DNA from: Agromyces aureus
GTDB lineage: Bacteria > Actinomycetota > Actinomycetes > Actinomycetales > Microbacteriaceae
Assembly: GCF_001660485.1 (NCBI RefSeq)
Contig: NZ_CP013979.1
Span: 3,038,001 to 3,102,000 of the forward strand
Length of the DNA: 64,000 nt
Reading direction: 5' to 3'
The notes under the pieces were generated by a model. That model was not told where the DNA came from. It was given only the letters and a program-made list of their open reading frames with translations, and made no database searches. Below are positions 55,749-63,724 of the stretch, in pieces. The position numbers and the translations under genes were made by a program. Position 1 is the stretch's first letter. Each line of letters opens with the position of its first letter.

Positions 55749-56782
55749 GCTGGTGGGACGCGGGCGACGACGAGGACGAACCCGAGTTCGACGAGTCGAG
55801 CGTTCGGGTGCGTCCCAGTCGTCGCGGCAGTCGGCCGCGCACCAAGACGCGCCCGCAGCACGCCGACGCCGTCGTCGGCCTCGTGCTCGGAGTGGACCGC
55901 GGGCGCTACACGGTCATGGTCGACGAGAACGGCCCCGACGAGCGCACACTGACGGCCGCTCGGGCGAGCGAACTGCGACGCAAGTCCGTCGTCACGGGCG
56001 ACCGCGTCGACCTCGTCGGCGACACCACGGGCGACGAGGGCTCGCTCGCCCGCATCGTGCGCGTGCTCGAACGCAGCACCCTGCTCCGCCGCAGCGCCGA
56101 CGACACCGACGAGGTCGAGCGCGTCATCGTCGCCAACGCCGACCAGATGCTCATCGTCGTCGCCGCGGCGAACCCCGAGCCGCGCATCCGGCTCGTCGAC
56201 CGCTACCTCGTCGCCGCGTACGACGCCCGCATCCAGCCGATCCTCTGCATCACGAAGACCGACCTCGCCGACCCGTCCGAGTTCCTCGAGAACTTCGCCG
56301 GACTCGACCTGCCGGTCGTGCGGTCGCGCACCGACGACATGCCGATCGAACTGATCACCGCCGAGCTCGTCGACCACCGCACCGTGTTCGTCGGCCACTC
56401 GGGCGTCGGCAAGTCGACCCTCGTGAACGCGCTCGTCCCCGGTGCCGACCGCGCGACCGGCGTCGTCAACACCGTCACCGGACGCGGGCGGCACACGTCG
56501 TCGTCGACCGTCTCGCTGCGCCTGGACTCCCCCGCCGGACGCGGCTGGGTCATCGACACCCCCGGCGTGCGCTCGTTCGGCCTCGGCCACGTGGACCCCT
56601 CGAACATCCTCGGCGCCTTCAGCGATCTCGCCGCCATCGCCGAGCAGTGCCCGCGCGGCTGCACGCACCTGCCCGACGCCCCCGACTGCGCCATCGTCGA
56701 AGCGGTCGACGCCGGAGAACTCGGCGACACCGGCCGCGCCCGACTCGACTCGTTGCAGCGGTTGCTCGAGACGTTCCGATGA
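55745..56782 (+). CDS. rsgA: Ribosome small-subunit-dependent GTPase A
   Basis: 345 residues. An N-terminal OB fold (residues about 40-110) precedes a circularly permuted GTPase: G4 CITKTDLAD comes first, then G1 GHSGVGKSTLVNAL and G3 VIDTPGVRSFG. The C-terminal zinc knuckle is CPRGCTHLPDAPDC. It assists late 30S maturation. Coupling to aroA through ATGA is the arrangement also known from mycobacteria. Confidence 0.95.
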   Translation: MSWWDAGDDEDEPEFDESSVRVRPSRRGSRPRTKTRPQHADAVVGLVLGVDRGRYTVMVDENGPDERTLTAARASELRRKSVVTGDRVDLVGDTTGDEGSLARIVRVLERSTLLRRSADDTDEVERVIVANADQMLIVVAAANPEPRIRLVDRYLVAAYDARIQPILCITKTDLADPSEFLENFAGLDLPVVRSRTDDMPIELITAELVDHRTVFVGHSGVGKSTLVNALVPGADRATGVVNTVTGRGRHTSSSTVSLRLDSPAGRGWVIDTPGVRSFGLGHVDPSNILGAFSDLAAIAEQCPRGCTHLPDAPDCAIVEAVDAGELGDTGRARLDSLQRLLETFR

Positions 56783-56864
56783 GCGTCGCCTGCCGACGCG
56801 CCACCGCCCGCCCGCGGCATCCGTCGCACCAGACGTGCGCAGCCAACCCTCGTCGCAGCCGTGA

Positions 56865-56870
56865 CACGAT
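56865..56870 (+). promoter_or_regulatory. -10-like box CACGAT before bcp
   Basis: xAxxxT hexamer ending 6 bases before ATG 56877. Leaderless geometry, weak sequence. Confidence 0.3.
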
Positions 56871-56876
56871 GGAAGC

Positions 56877-57353
56877 ATGACCGACGCACGACTCGCCCCC
56901 GGCGACCTCGCACCAGACTTCACCCTGAACGATCAGCACGGCACCCCCATCACGCTCTCGTCGCTCCGCGGCGAACGCGTCGTGCTCTACTTCTACCCCG
57001 AGGCGATGACCCCCGGCTGCACGACCGAGGCCTGCGACTTCCGCGACAACCTCAACTCGTTCGCCTCCGCAGGCGTGCGGGTGGTCGGCGTCTCCAAGGA
57101 CGCCGTCGAGAAGCTCGCCCGCTTCGCCGAGCGCGACGGACTGAACTACACGCTCCTCTCCGACGAGGATGTCGCCGTGCAGCAGCGCTACGGCGTCTGG
57201 GGCGAGAAGCAGAACTACGGCAAGACCTACATCGGGTCCATCCGCTCGACCCTGGTCATCGGCGTCGACGGCGTCATCGAGCACGCCTGGTACAACGTCA
57301 AGGCCACCGGGCACGTCGCACGCGTGCGTCGCGAGCTCGGGCTCGACGGCTAG
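56877..57353 (+). CDS. bcp: Thiol peroxidase, Bcp/PrxQ-type peroxiredoxin
   Basis: 158 residues, thioredoxin fold. The peroxidatic Cys is in MTPGCTTEACDFRD, with the resolving Cys five residues later (C-x4-C), the Bcp hallmark. GVSKDAVEKLARFAERDGL and the WGEKQNYGKTYIGS block are typical. It reduces hydroperoxides using thioredoxin or mycoredoxin. Its position near rsrA-sigR suggests disulfide-stress control, but no SigR promoter was found immediately upstream. Confidence 0.94.
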   Translation: MTDARLAPGDLAPDFTLNDQHGTPITLSSLRGERVVLYFYPEAMTPGCTTEACDFRDNLNSFASAGVRVVGVSKDAVEKLARFAERDGLNYTLLSDEDVAVQQRYGVWGEKQNYGKTYIGSIRSTLVIGVDGVIEHAWYNVKATGHVARVRRELGLDG

Positions 57354-57401
57354 GCCCACGCCACCGCGCCCGCTGCAGACGCCGACGGGCGCCCACGACG
57401 C

Positions 57402-57860
57402 TCACGCGCCGTGCGGCGCCCGTTCGGCGTCGTCGCGCGAGTACGCCAGGCGCACGGGCGTCCACAGCAGGAGCCCGATCACGGTGATCGCCGGCACCAG
57501 CAGCACCCACCCGACATCCGGCCTCGCGAACATGCCCTGGAACGCGCCGACCGCGATCGACACCTGCAGCACCTGCCACACGATCGCCGACCCTCGCGAC
57601 CACGGCGCACGCCGCAGCGAACCGATCGCGATCGCACCGACCCACAGCGCGGCGATCAGCACGAGCACGAGCAGTGCGATCGCCGTCGCGTACGACGACG
57701 GCGCGAGTGAGAGCAGATCGACGACCAGCCAGACCACCACCGCGATCAGTCCGAGCGCCTCCAGGACGAGCACGCCCGAGATCGTGATCAGCGCCGCGCG
57801 CACGCCTCCGGCATCGGATGCGTTGCGCGGCATGTTCGCGTCAGTTTCGTCGGTATTCAC
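57402..57860 (-). CDS. Four-pass membrane protein of unknown function
   Basis: 152 residues with four hydrophobic segments (LITISGVLVLEALGLIAVVV, YATAIALLVLVLIAALWVG, IVWQVLQVSIAVGAF, VGWVLLVPAITVIGLLLW) and short loops. Both ends are polar and probably cytoplasmic. No motif is recognised. The start is GTG 57860, with ATG 57833 as a reasonable alternative. It lies between convergent bcp and divergent whiB1. Confidence 0.7.
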   Translation of the reverse strand: MNTDETDANMPRNASDAGGVRAALITISGVLVLEALGLIAVVVWLVVDLLSLAPSSYATAIALLVLVLIAALWVGAIAIGSLRRAPWSRGSAIVWQVLQVSIAVGAFQGMFARPDVGWVLLVPAITVIGLLLWTPVRLAYSRDDAERAPHGA

Positions 57861-58064
57861 AGCGATATCCCATTCACGGCTATTGATTCGGTCTCATCAC
57901 TATGCGAACATTTATGAGGCCGAATTGATGCTCACAGGGACGTGAGCCGATCGATTCCGATCCTACTTCCCGTAATTCGGCCATTCCCCCAAAGCAGCAC
58001 AGCCGGCTACGGCTCGCGCAATCGTGCGCGTCTGCAAACGAAACACATCGCAAGGAGCATCTTC

Positions 58065-58313
58065 ATGGATTGGCGCGACAAGGCCGCCTGCCTCACGGCT
58101 GACCCGGAGCTTTTCTTCCCGGTCGGCAACACTGGTCCCGCCGTCGACCAGATCGAGAAGGCGAAGGCCGTGTGCGCCCGATGCACCGTCACCGAGATCT
58201 GCCTCCAGTACGCCCTCGAGACCGGTCAGGACTCGGGCGTGTGGGGTGGCCTCAGCGAAGACGAGCGCCGCGCACTCAAGCGCCGCGCGGCCCGCGCACG
58301 TCGCGCCGGCTGA
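58065..58313 (+). CDS. whiB1: WhiB1-like iron-sulfur transcription factor
   Basis: 82 residues. Four [4Fe-4S] ligand Cys are present: one in KAACLTADPELFF and three in VCARCTVTEICLQYAL (CxxC plus C). The GVWGG turn (GQDSGVWGGLSEDER) and the basic C-terminus RRALKRRAARARRAG complete the Wbl signature. The whole sequence is closest to M. tuberculosis WhiB1, an NO-sensitive essential regulator that binds the principal sigma factor. ATG 58065 has an AAGGAG ribosome site. The upstream 200 bases are unusually AT-rich. Confidence 0.94.
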   Translation: MDWRDKAACLTADPELFFPVGNTGPAVDQIEKAKAVCARCTVTEICLQYALETGQDSGVWGGLSEDERRALKRRAARARRAG

Positions 58314-58335
58314 CCCAGCCTGCACCACAGCACGG

Positions 58336-58370
58336 AACGGCGCCGCGACCCTCGAGGTCACGGCGCCGTT
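58336..58370. terminator. Bidirectional hairpin between whiB1 and pdtaS
   Basis: AACGGCGCCG and CGGCGCCGTT arms continue with GACC/GGTC after one mismatch around a CTCGA loop. It serves the two convergent genes. Confidence 0.7.
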
Positions 58371-58394
58371 TCGCGTTCGAGGCGAGGTGCGATC

Positions 58395-59888
58395 TCAGGC
58401 GGACGTGATCCAGCGCAGCGGAACCTCGATGGTGACCTCGGTGCCGCGGCCGACGACCGTGTGCCAGTCGATGGTGCCGCCCAGCTCGCCCTGGATGAGC
58501 GTGCGCACGATCTGCGTGCCGAGGCCCTCGCCGACCTTGCCCTCCGGCAGGCCGGATCCGGTGTCGCGCACCTGCACGCTGAGCATCGTGTCGGAGCGCT
58601 CGGCGATGATCTCGACATCGCCCTCCTGACCCGCGAGTCCGTGCTCGACCGCGTTCGTCACGAGCTCGGTCAACGCGAGCGCGAGCGGGGTCGCGTACTC
58701 GCTCGGCAGGACGCCGAACGAGCCGGAGCGCTTCGGATGCGCGGTGGTGTTGTGGGCCGAGGCGACCTCGGCGACGAGCAGCAATGCGCGGTCGAACACG
58801 GCGTCGAAGTCGACGTTCTGCGAGAGGCCCTCCGACAGGGTGTCGTGCACGACGGCGATCGCGCCGACGCGGCGCATGGCCTGCGTCAGCGCCTCGCGCG
58901 CCTCGTCGGAGTGCGTGCGCCGCGCCTGGATGCGCAGCAGCGACGCGACCGTCTGCAGGTTGTTCTTGACGCGGTGGTGGATCTCGCGGATCGTCGCGTC
59001 CTTGGTGATGAGCTCCTGCTCCTGGTGGCGGAGTTCGGTCACGTCGCGACTCAGCACGATCGCACCGATGCGCTCGCCCGTGCGCCGGATCGGAATCGCC
59101 CGCAGCGACACCGTCACCCCGCGCGACTCGACGTCGGTGCGCCACGGGGCCCGGCCCGTGACCACGAGCGGCAGGGATTCATCGACCACGAGCTTGCCCG
59201 TGAGCAGTCGCGTGGTGACCTCGGCGAGCGACTCGCCCTCGAGCTCGTCTTCGAAGCCCATGCGGTTGAACGCCGAGAGCGCGTTGGGGCTCGCGAACGT
59301 CGTCGTGCCGTCGACGTCGAGCCGGATCAGGCCGTCGGAGGCTCGCGGTGCGCCCCGTCGCGGACCGGTCGGCGCACCGAGGTCGGGGAAGTCTCCCGAG
59401 GCGATCATCTCGAACAGCTCGTCGGCGCACTCGTTGAACGTGAGCTCCTGTCGGCTCGCGGTGCGCGTTGCCCCCAGGTTCGTGTGCCGGGTGATCACCG
59501 CGACCGGCTCCGGTGCGACCTTCGTGCCCGTCAGCGCCAGGCGCCGCATGACGGGCACGGCGCGAACGCGGGTCGGCATCTCCTCGTACCAGTCGGGCGC
59601 CGAGGAGTCGGCGATGCGCGCACCGTGGAACGCCTCGTCGACGAGTTCGCGCCACTGCGACTTGATCGGCTGGCCGACGAAGTCGCGGTAGAAGAGGGTG
59701 GCCGCGCTCGACGGACGCGAGTGCGCGACGGCGACGAAGTCGTCGTCTCCGGAGGGCACCCAGAGCACGATGTCTGCGAAGGCGAGGTCCGCGAGCAGCT
59801 GCAGGTCGCCGACGAGCATGTGCAGCCAATCGACGTCGGCCTGACTGCTGCGGCCCTGGGCGAGGACGAGATCACTGAGGGTCGACAC
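58395..59888 (-). CDS. pdtaS: PdtaS-like sensor histidine kinase
   Basis: 497 residues and no membrane segment. GAF-like (about 1-170) and PAS-like (about 185-290) sensor domains precede a HisKA_2 helix with His304/305 in REIHHRVKNNLQTVASLL. The HWE-type ATPase follows (ELVTNAVEHGLAGQ, DTGSGLPEG, GLGTQIVRTLI). In mycobacteria PdtaS phosphorylates PdtaR, an ANTAR RNA-binding antiterminator. pdtaR is not in this window. GTG 59888 follows TACGCT at 6 bases (leaderless). The whiB1/pdtaS neighbourhood is conserved in actinobacteria. Confidence 0.94.
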   Translation of the reverse strand: MSTLSDLVLAQGRSSQADVDWLHMLVGDLQLLADLAFADIVLWVPSGDDDFVAVAHSRPSSAATLFYRDFVGQPIKSQWRELVDEAFHGARIADSSAPDWYEEMPTRVRAVPVMRRLALTGTKVAPEPVAVITRHTNLGATRTASRQELTFNECADELFEMIASGDFPDLGAPTGPRRGAPRASDGLIRLDVDGTTTFASPNALSAFNRMGFEDELEGESLAEVTTRLLTGKLVVDESLPLVVTGRAPWRTDVESRGVTVSLRAIPIRRTGERIGAIVLSRDVTELRHQEQELITKDATIREIHHRVKNNLQTVASLLRIQARRTHSDEAREALTQAMRRVGAIAVVHDTLSEGLSQNVDFDAVFDRALLLVAEVASAHNTTAHPKRSGSFGVLPSEYATPLALALTELVTNAVEHGLAGQEGDVEIIAERSDTMLSVQVRDTGSGLPEGKVGEGLGTQIVRTLIQGELGGTIDWHTVVGRGTEVTIEVPLRWITSA

Positions 59889-59894
59889 GGTTCA

Positions 59895-59900
59895 AGCGTA
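59895..59900 (-). promoter_or_regulatory. -10 box TACGCT of pdtaS
   Basis: TACGCT ends 6 bases before GTG 59888 on the minus strand. Confidence 0.5.
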
Positions 59901-59946
59901 CTGGTCGGATGCCGCGGCCATCGCGACTCCGCCGCACAGGCCCGCG

Positions 59947-61200
59947 TCAGGTCGCCGCGACCCCGGCCCGAACGGGACCGAACCGGCGCCGCCGCACGGC
60001 GACCGGCGGCGCCGGCAGGAACGCGTCGTGCGCGAAGTCGCGGACCGCCGTGCGGAGCGGGGACTTCGGCGCCGCGTCGCGCAGGGTGCGCGCAGTGAGG
60101 ATCGCGGCATCGACCGCCCTGCCGTCGTGCGGGAGCATGACGACGTCCGAGAGCCCGGCGAACCGTCGCATCGTCTGGCGGACCTGCCCGTAGGCGTCGA
60201 TGCCGAGCGCGCTCGTGCGGACGCGGTTCACGACCACGCGGATGCGGCCGGGGTCGACGAGGTCGACCAGCTCGGCGTGCCCGCGGAGCAGCCTCGAGAG
60301 CCCGACCGGATCGGCCAGGCCGACGGCGACGACCTCGTCGGCGAGCGCGAGGGTCGCGAACGTGGCCGCGTTGCGACGCGGTGCGAACTGGTCGCTCGTG
60401 AGTTCCTCGTCGTGCTCGAGGCTGAACCCGGTGTCGACGACGACGTAGTCGACCCATTCGCGGATCGAGCCGAGGGCGGTCGTGACCCGATCGCGCGCGA
60501 GTTCGGGCCACCGGCTCGGGCCGACGAGCCCCGTGAACACCTCGAACGACGCGCGAGCGCTCGAGTAGCGCTGCGCGATGCGTTCGAGCTCGCCCCGATC
60601 GAGCGCCCCAGACCCTGCGAGACGGCAGGCCGAGGCGAATCCGGGCGCCTCGTCGAGGAGCCCGAGCGAGGCGGCCACGACGCCGCCATAGGGGTCGGCA
60701 TCGACGAGGGCCACCCGATGCCCGGCCGCGGCGAGCTCCGCCGCGAGGTTCACGGCGACCGTCGTGCGCCCTGGAGCGCCAGCCGGCCCCCACACGGCGA
60801 TGACGGATGCCGCTCGCACGGGTTCGTGCCCCGCCGCGTTGCCGTGCGCCGCCGCGGGTACGGGCACGCCGCCGCTCACGATGGGTTCGAGTTCGCGCCA
60901 GGTCGACGCGAGCTCGAACACCTCGTGGAGTCCGAGCGCACGGGCCTGCGCGCGCTCCGCGTCGTCGGCGGCGAGGGCGACGATGCGGATGCCGCGGAGG
61001 TCGCATGCTTCGAGCAGTGCCGCGCTCAACGCCGAGCGTCCGGCGCCGACGAGCACGACCTCGGGCGCCAGGACGTCGAGTCCCGTGAGCAGGTCGTTCG
61101 GTGCGAGCGCGCGCCCGACGATGAGGTGGCCGTGCTCGACGGCATCGGCGAGGAGCCGGTCTTCTGCGGCCTGTTCCAGCGCGAAGGCGAGCCGGCTCAT
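59947..61200 (-). CDS. CpaE/TadZ-like MinD-family ATPase
   Basis: 417 residues. Residues 1-125 form an atypical receiver-like domain without a clear phospho-Asp. A deviant Walker A, WGPAGAPGRTTVAVN, has Arg at the usual Lys position, as in several CpaE/TadZ proteins. Walker B-like text is YVVVDTGFSL, and a MinD-type VVNRVRTSALG follows. TadZ/CpaE proteins position Flp pilus machinery at the membrane. No pilin, tadA or tadBC lies nearby. It is coupled to the SAF-protein gene by an ATGA overlap. Confidence 0.85.
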   Translation of the reverse strand: MSRLAFALEQAAEDRLLADAVEHGHLIVGRALAPNDLLTGLDVLAPEVVLVGAGRSALSAALLEACDLRGIRIVALAADDAERAQARALGLHEVFELASTWRELEPIVSGGVPVPAAAHGNAAGHEPVRAASVIAVWGPAGAPGRTTVAVNLAAELAAAGHRVALVDADPYGGVVAASLGLLDEAPGFASACRLAGSGALDRGELERIAQRYSSARASFEVFTGLVGPSRWPELARDRVTTALGSIREWVDYVVVDTGFSLEHDEELTSDQFAPRRNAATFATLALADEVVAVGLADPVGLSRLLRGHAELVDLVDPGRIRVVVNRVRTSALGIDAYGQVRQTMRRFAGLSDVVMLPHDGRAVDAAILTARTLRDAAPKSPLRTAVRDFAHDAFLPAPPVAVRRRRFGPVRAGVAAT

Positions 61201-61820
61201 CGCTCGGCCTCGGGCCTGGCAGGCACCAGGTCGATCGCGTCCTCGGCGGCCAGCGCCTGCAGCAGCGCGGCGACGCGGTCGCGCGGCACGAGGAGCTCGA
61301 CCGACCTCTGGTCGCCGTCGACCATGCCGCCGCTGTCGATGATCGCCGCGACCTCGGCTTCGGGCACGAGGACGGTGGGCGGCTCGGACTCGCCTCGGCC
61401 GAGCTGCCGGGCGGACCAGACGTCGACCACGGTGCCGCGGTCGACGCCCTCGGGCAGAGCTCCCCTGCTTGGCACGACGACGGTCGCGAGGCCCGCGCGG
61501 TCGACGTCGTCGACTGAGGCGAGCGGCACGAGTTCTCCTGAGCGGATGGTGCTCGTGACGAGCAGTCCGCCGTCGGGCAGCGCGTCGGGTTCGAGGTACC
61601 GCACCTCGGTCGAGCCGAACCGCACACGCTCGACGATGAGGTCGGCCTCGCGGATGAGGGCGCCCGGAGTGAACGTCTCGGTCGCCGTGTAGACCTCGGT
61701 CGCGTCGTCGAGGCCGCTGACCAGCGTGTACACGCCCGCCGTCGAGCCGACGATCAGCACGACGCCGATGATCAGGCGCGGGTCGATGCGGATCGATCCG
61801 CGCTCCGTGCGACGAGGCAT
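61197..61820 (-). CDS. SAF-domain membrane protein (CpaB-like)
   Basis: 207 residues. One N-terminal membrane segment (LIIGVVLIVGSTAGVYTLV, about residues 15-33) is followed by a SAF domain (about 42-105: ETFTPGALIREADLIVERV, STIRSGELVPLASV). CpaB-type SAF proteins act in Flp pilus assembly, and similar ones occur with orphan CpaE ATPases in actinobacteria. The stop overlaps the ATPase start (ATGA). No ribosome site is obvious beyond GGGAGC before ATG 61820. Confidence 0.82.
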   Translation of the reverse strand: MPRRTERGSIRIDPRLIIGVVLIVGSTAGVYTLVSGLDDATEVYTATETFTPGALIREADLIVERVRFGSTEVRYLEPDALPDGGLLVTSTIRSGELVPLASVDDVDRAGLATVVVPSRGALPEGVDRGTVVDVWSARQLGRGESEPPTVLVPEAEVAAIIDSGGMVDGDQRSVELLVPRDRVAALLQALAAEDAIDLVPARPEAER

Positions 61821-61892
61821 CGTGCTCCCTTCGGCGACGCGGTCCGTCGCACCGGGACCATCGTTCCGGATGGCTGGCGAATCGCCATGAAG

Positions 61893-61901
61893 TTATCCAC
61901 A
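61893..61901 (+). promoter_or_regulatory. Single DnaA-box-like 9-mer
   Basis: TTATCCACA matches the consensus DnaA box exactly. Only one copy is visible, so it is not an origin. It may be a titration or regulatory site, or chance. Confidence 0.35.
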
Positions 61902-61928
61902 CGGAGGCTCGGATCGCTCCTTCCGGTC

Positions 61929-61934
61929 GATAAT
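61929..61934 (+). promoter_or_regulatory. -10 box GATAAT of the HTH gene
   Basis: GATAAT ends 6 bases before ATG 61941. It is a near-consensus leaderless promoter and decides the start against the upstream in-frame ATG 61887. Confidence 0.6.
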
Positions 61935-61940
61935 CGAGAA

Positions 61941-62234
61941 ATGAGCACATCAGATGCGAGCGAGCTGGGGCGTTTCCTGTCGATCGCCGACGCCGCGCAA
62001 ATGCTCGAGGTCGACGCGGCCACGATCACGGGGCTCATCCGGTCGGGCGAGCTGCCGGCCATCAGGGTCGGCGACGCCGGCCCGTGGCGCATCGAGCGCA
62101 CCCAGCTCGAGTTCTGGATCGACTTCCGGCTCGAGCAGACCAGGCGCTCCGCGCTCTGGGAGCAGGGCGAGTTCGCCGACGTCACCGACTTCTCGAACGT
62201 CACCGCGCTCGGGCCGCGCCGCCTCCACCCCTGA
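61941..62234 (+). CDS. Excisionase/MerR-like helix-turn-helix protein
   Basis: 97 residues. A winged HTH of the HTH_17/BldC type covers about residues 10-60 (FLSIADAAQMLEVDAATITG, LIRSGELPAIRVG, WRIERTQLEFWID). A short acidic tail follows. Despite the excisionase label of this fold, no integrase is near; BldC-like proteins are chromosomal developmental regulators. It is divergent from the SAF/CpaE pair and could regulate it. Confidence 0.85.
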   Translation: MSTSDASELGRFLSIADAAQMLEVDAATITGLIRSGELPAIRVGDAGPWRIERTQLEFWIDFRLEQTRRSALWEQGEFADVTDFSNVTALGPRRLHP

Positions 62235-62270
62235 GGCGCGGCGCCCGGTGGGCGCGCGACGCGGCCTCGA

Positions 62271-62879
62271 TCAGCTCGGTGCGCCGAATGAGACGAGCAT
62301 CACCCGATCGAGCGGCACGATCCGGTATCCCTGCACCTCGCGCTCGCGGCGCGGCGTGCCGGCCGGGTGCAGCGCGAGATCGAGGTGGTCGCGGGCGACC
62401 CGATCGATCGTGCCGTGCACGCGCCCGCTCTCGGTCAGCACGTGCACGGGTGCACGGCGCCGGCTGAGGTCCCTGAGCGGGAACGCGAGCCCCATTCGAT
62501 CGGTCAGGCTCGACGACGCCTCCGGCATCGGCTCGAGGCTCCGCTCGAGCAGCGTCGGGCCGGCTAGCACGGCCGCGATCGCCTCGAACGGCACGATGCA
62601 GTGCCGCCCGCTGCGGTCGCCGTCGAGCTGATCGGCGCTCATCCAGTCGCGACCGAACGCGGACGGGCGCACGGCGAGCGTCGCGCCGGTGCGGAGCTCG
62701 ACGCGGATGAAGGCGGCGAGATCGTCGTGGATGGCTCGCGCCATGCCCGCGAACCGATCGCGGAGGCTCAGACGGCCGAGCCGCAGACGCTCCTCTTCGA
62801 GCGCGAGGGCTCGCTCCTCGTCGCGCTGCTCCTGGTCGAGTCGCGCCTCCAGGTCGTCGAACAGGAGGTCCCACCGCAT
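62271..62879 (-). CDS. Conserved actinobacterial protein with two possible Sm-like segments
   Basis: 202 residues. An N-terminal acidic and basic helix (residues 1-50, EARLDQEQRDEERALALEEE) is likely coiled coil. Two stretches follow with alternating hydrophobic strands around a Gly turn and a conserved Asp: residues about 58-110 (VELRTGATLAVRPSAFG and IVPFEAIAAV) and about 143-198 (VHVLTESGRVHGTIDRVARD and IVPLDRVMLVSF). The second looks like an Sm/LSm barrel outline. This is pattern recognition only. TAACGT lies 6 bases before ATG 62879, giving a leaderless start. Confidence 0.75.
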   Translation of the reverse strand: MRWDLLFDDLEARLDQEQRDEERALALEEERLRLGRLSLRDRFAGMARAIHDDLAAFIRVELRTGATLAVRPSAFGRDWMSADQLDGDRSGRHCIVPFEAIAAVLAGPTLLERSLEPMPEASSSLTDRMGLAFPLRDLSRRRAPVHVLTESGRVHGTIDRVARDHLDLALHPAGTPRREREVQGYRIVPLDRVMLVSFGAPS

Positions 62880-62885
62880 GCAGGC

Positions 62886-62891
62886 ACGTTA
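62886..62891 (-). promoter_or_regulatory. -10 box TAACGT of the 62271-62879 gene
   Basis: TAACGT ends 6 bases before ATG 62879 on the minus strand. Confidence 0.5.
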
Positions 62892-62942
62892 CCTGCCGTG
62901 ACGTCGGTGAGCGCGCTGTTCTCCACAGGTTGAAACACCCTC

Positions 62943-62972
62943 TTGACATGTATTCCGCCGCGCTCATACATT
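62943..62972 (+). promoter_or_regulatory. Strong promoter TTGACA-18 bp-TACATT
   Basis: A perfect -35 TTGACA (62943-62948), an 18-base spacer and TACATT (62967-62972). The predicted start near 62979 gives a leader of about 74 bases before ATG 63053. It is the best sigma-A promoter in the window. Confidence 0.75.
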
Positions 62973-63052
62973 CAACGCAGGGCCGCCCGAATTGTCCCCC
63001 ATTCGGGGGCCCGCCCCCCAGGCCCACGCCGTCCCCTCCCGATGGAGCACAG

Positions 63053-63490
63053 ATGCCCGCACGCCCCGCCCTGCGCCCCGACGCGCGCACCTCCGCTGCG
63101 TTCCTCGACGATGACGAGTTGTTCGGCCCGCAGGCGTCGAGACGCACTGAGCTGCCCGATCCCTCGGCCATGCTGCAGAGCCTCACGCACTGCGTCGTCG
63201 AGGTGATGGCCGGGGCTCGCGACCTCGAACAGCTCGCTCGCTGGGTCACCGACGACGTCTACCGCAGCCTCTCGATGCGCGTCGTCCTCGCCAATCGGTC
63301 CCGTCGGGTCAAGGGCGTCGCGCCGCAGCGTCCCGTGTTCCGCTTGGGGCGCGTCGTGACGAGCGAACCCGCCGACGGCGTGGTCGAAGCCGTCGTGCTC
63401 GTGCACCAGCCTCACCGGGTGCGCGCCGTCGCGATCCGCCTCGAGGGCCTCGATCAGCGGTGGCGGGCGAGCGCGATCACGGTCCTCTGA
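63053..63490 (+). CDS. Rv3235-family protein
   Basis: 145 residues. After about 40 unstructured residues comes a conserved small alpha/beta domain (MLQSLTHCVVEVMAGARDLE, QLARWVTDDVYRSLSMRVVL, RVRAVAIRLEGLDQRWRASA). It matches what I know of the Rv3235 family found upstream of secA in actinobacteria. The molecular function is unknown. GGAG lies 5 bases before ATG 63053; the frame is open further upstream but lacks a better start. Transcribed from the strong promoter at 62943. Confidence 0.82.
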   Translation: MPARPALRPDARTSAAFLDDDELFGPQASRRTELPDPSAMLQSLTHCVVEVMAGARDLEQLARWVTDDVYRSLSMRVVLANRSRRVKGVAPQRPVFRLGRVVTSEPADGVVEAVVLVHQPHRVRAVAIRLEGLDQRWRASAITVL

Positions 63491-63633
63491 CCGCGACCTG
63501 GGTCGGTCCGGCGCACCGGCGATCGACGACGGGCGATCCGGTCGGGCGAACACCCCGTGCCGACGTCCGCACACCCGCCCACGCCGTGACGCGCGCCGAC
63601 CACGGCCATCACCGGCTGATGCGACGATCACCC

Positions 63634-63681
63634 GACACCGACAACGACAACGACGACGACAACGACGACGACAACGACGAC
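63634..63681. repeat. GAC/AAC trinucleotide microsatellite
   Basis: Sixteen consecutive triplets of GAC, AAC and one ACC in the gap between the Rv3235-like gene and secA. The repeat sits directly before the terminator hairpin. Confidence 0.9.
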
Positions 63682-63715
63682 GGGGCCGGCCATCCATCGG
63701 ATGACCGGCCCCGTC
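63679..63715. terminator. Bidirectional hairpin between the Rv3235-like gene and secA
   Basis: GACGGGGCCGGCCATCC and GGATGACCGGCCCCGTC pair with one mismatch around an ATC loop. CCTTT follows on the plus strand. Confidence 0.75.
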
Positions 63716-63724
63716 GCCTTTGGG

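Noticed and set aside
61893..61901. Replication origin
   Set aside because: Only a single DnaA box, no AT-rich unwinding region, and no dnaA/dnaN genes nearby.
61941..62234. Phage excisionase
   Set aside because: The HTH_17 fold is shared with chromosomal BldC-like regulators; there is no integrase or other phage gene beside it.
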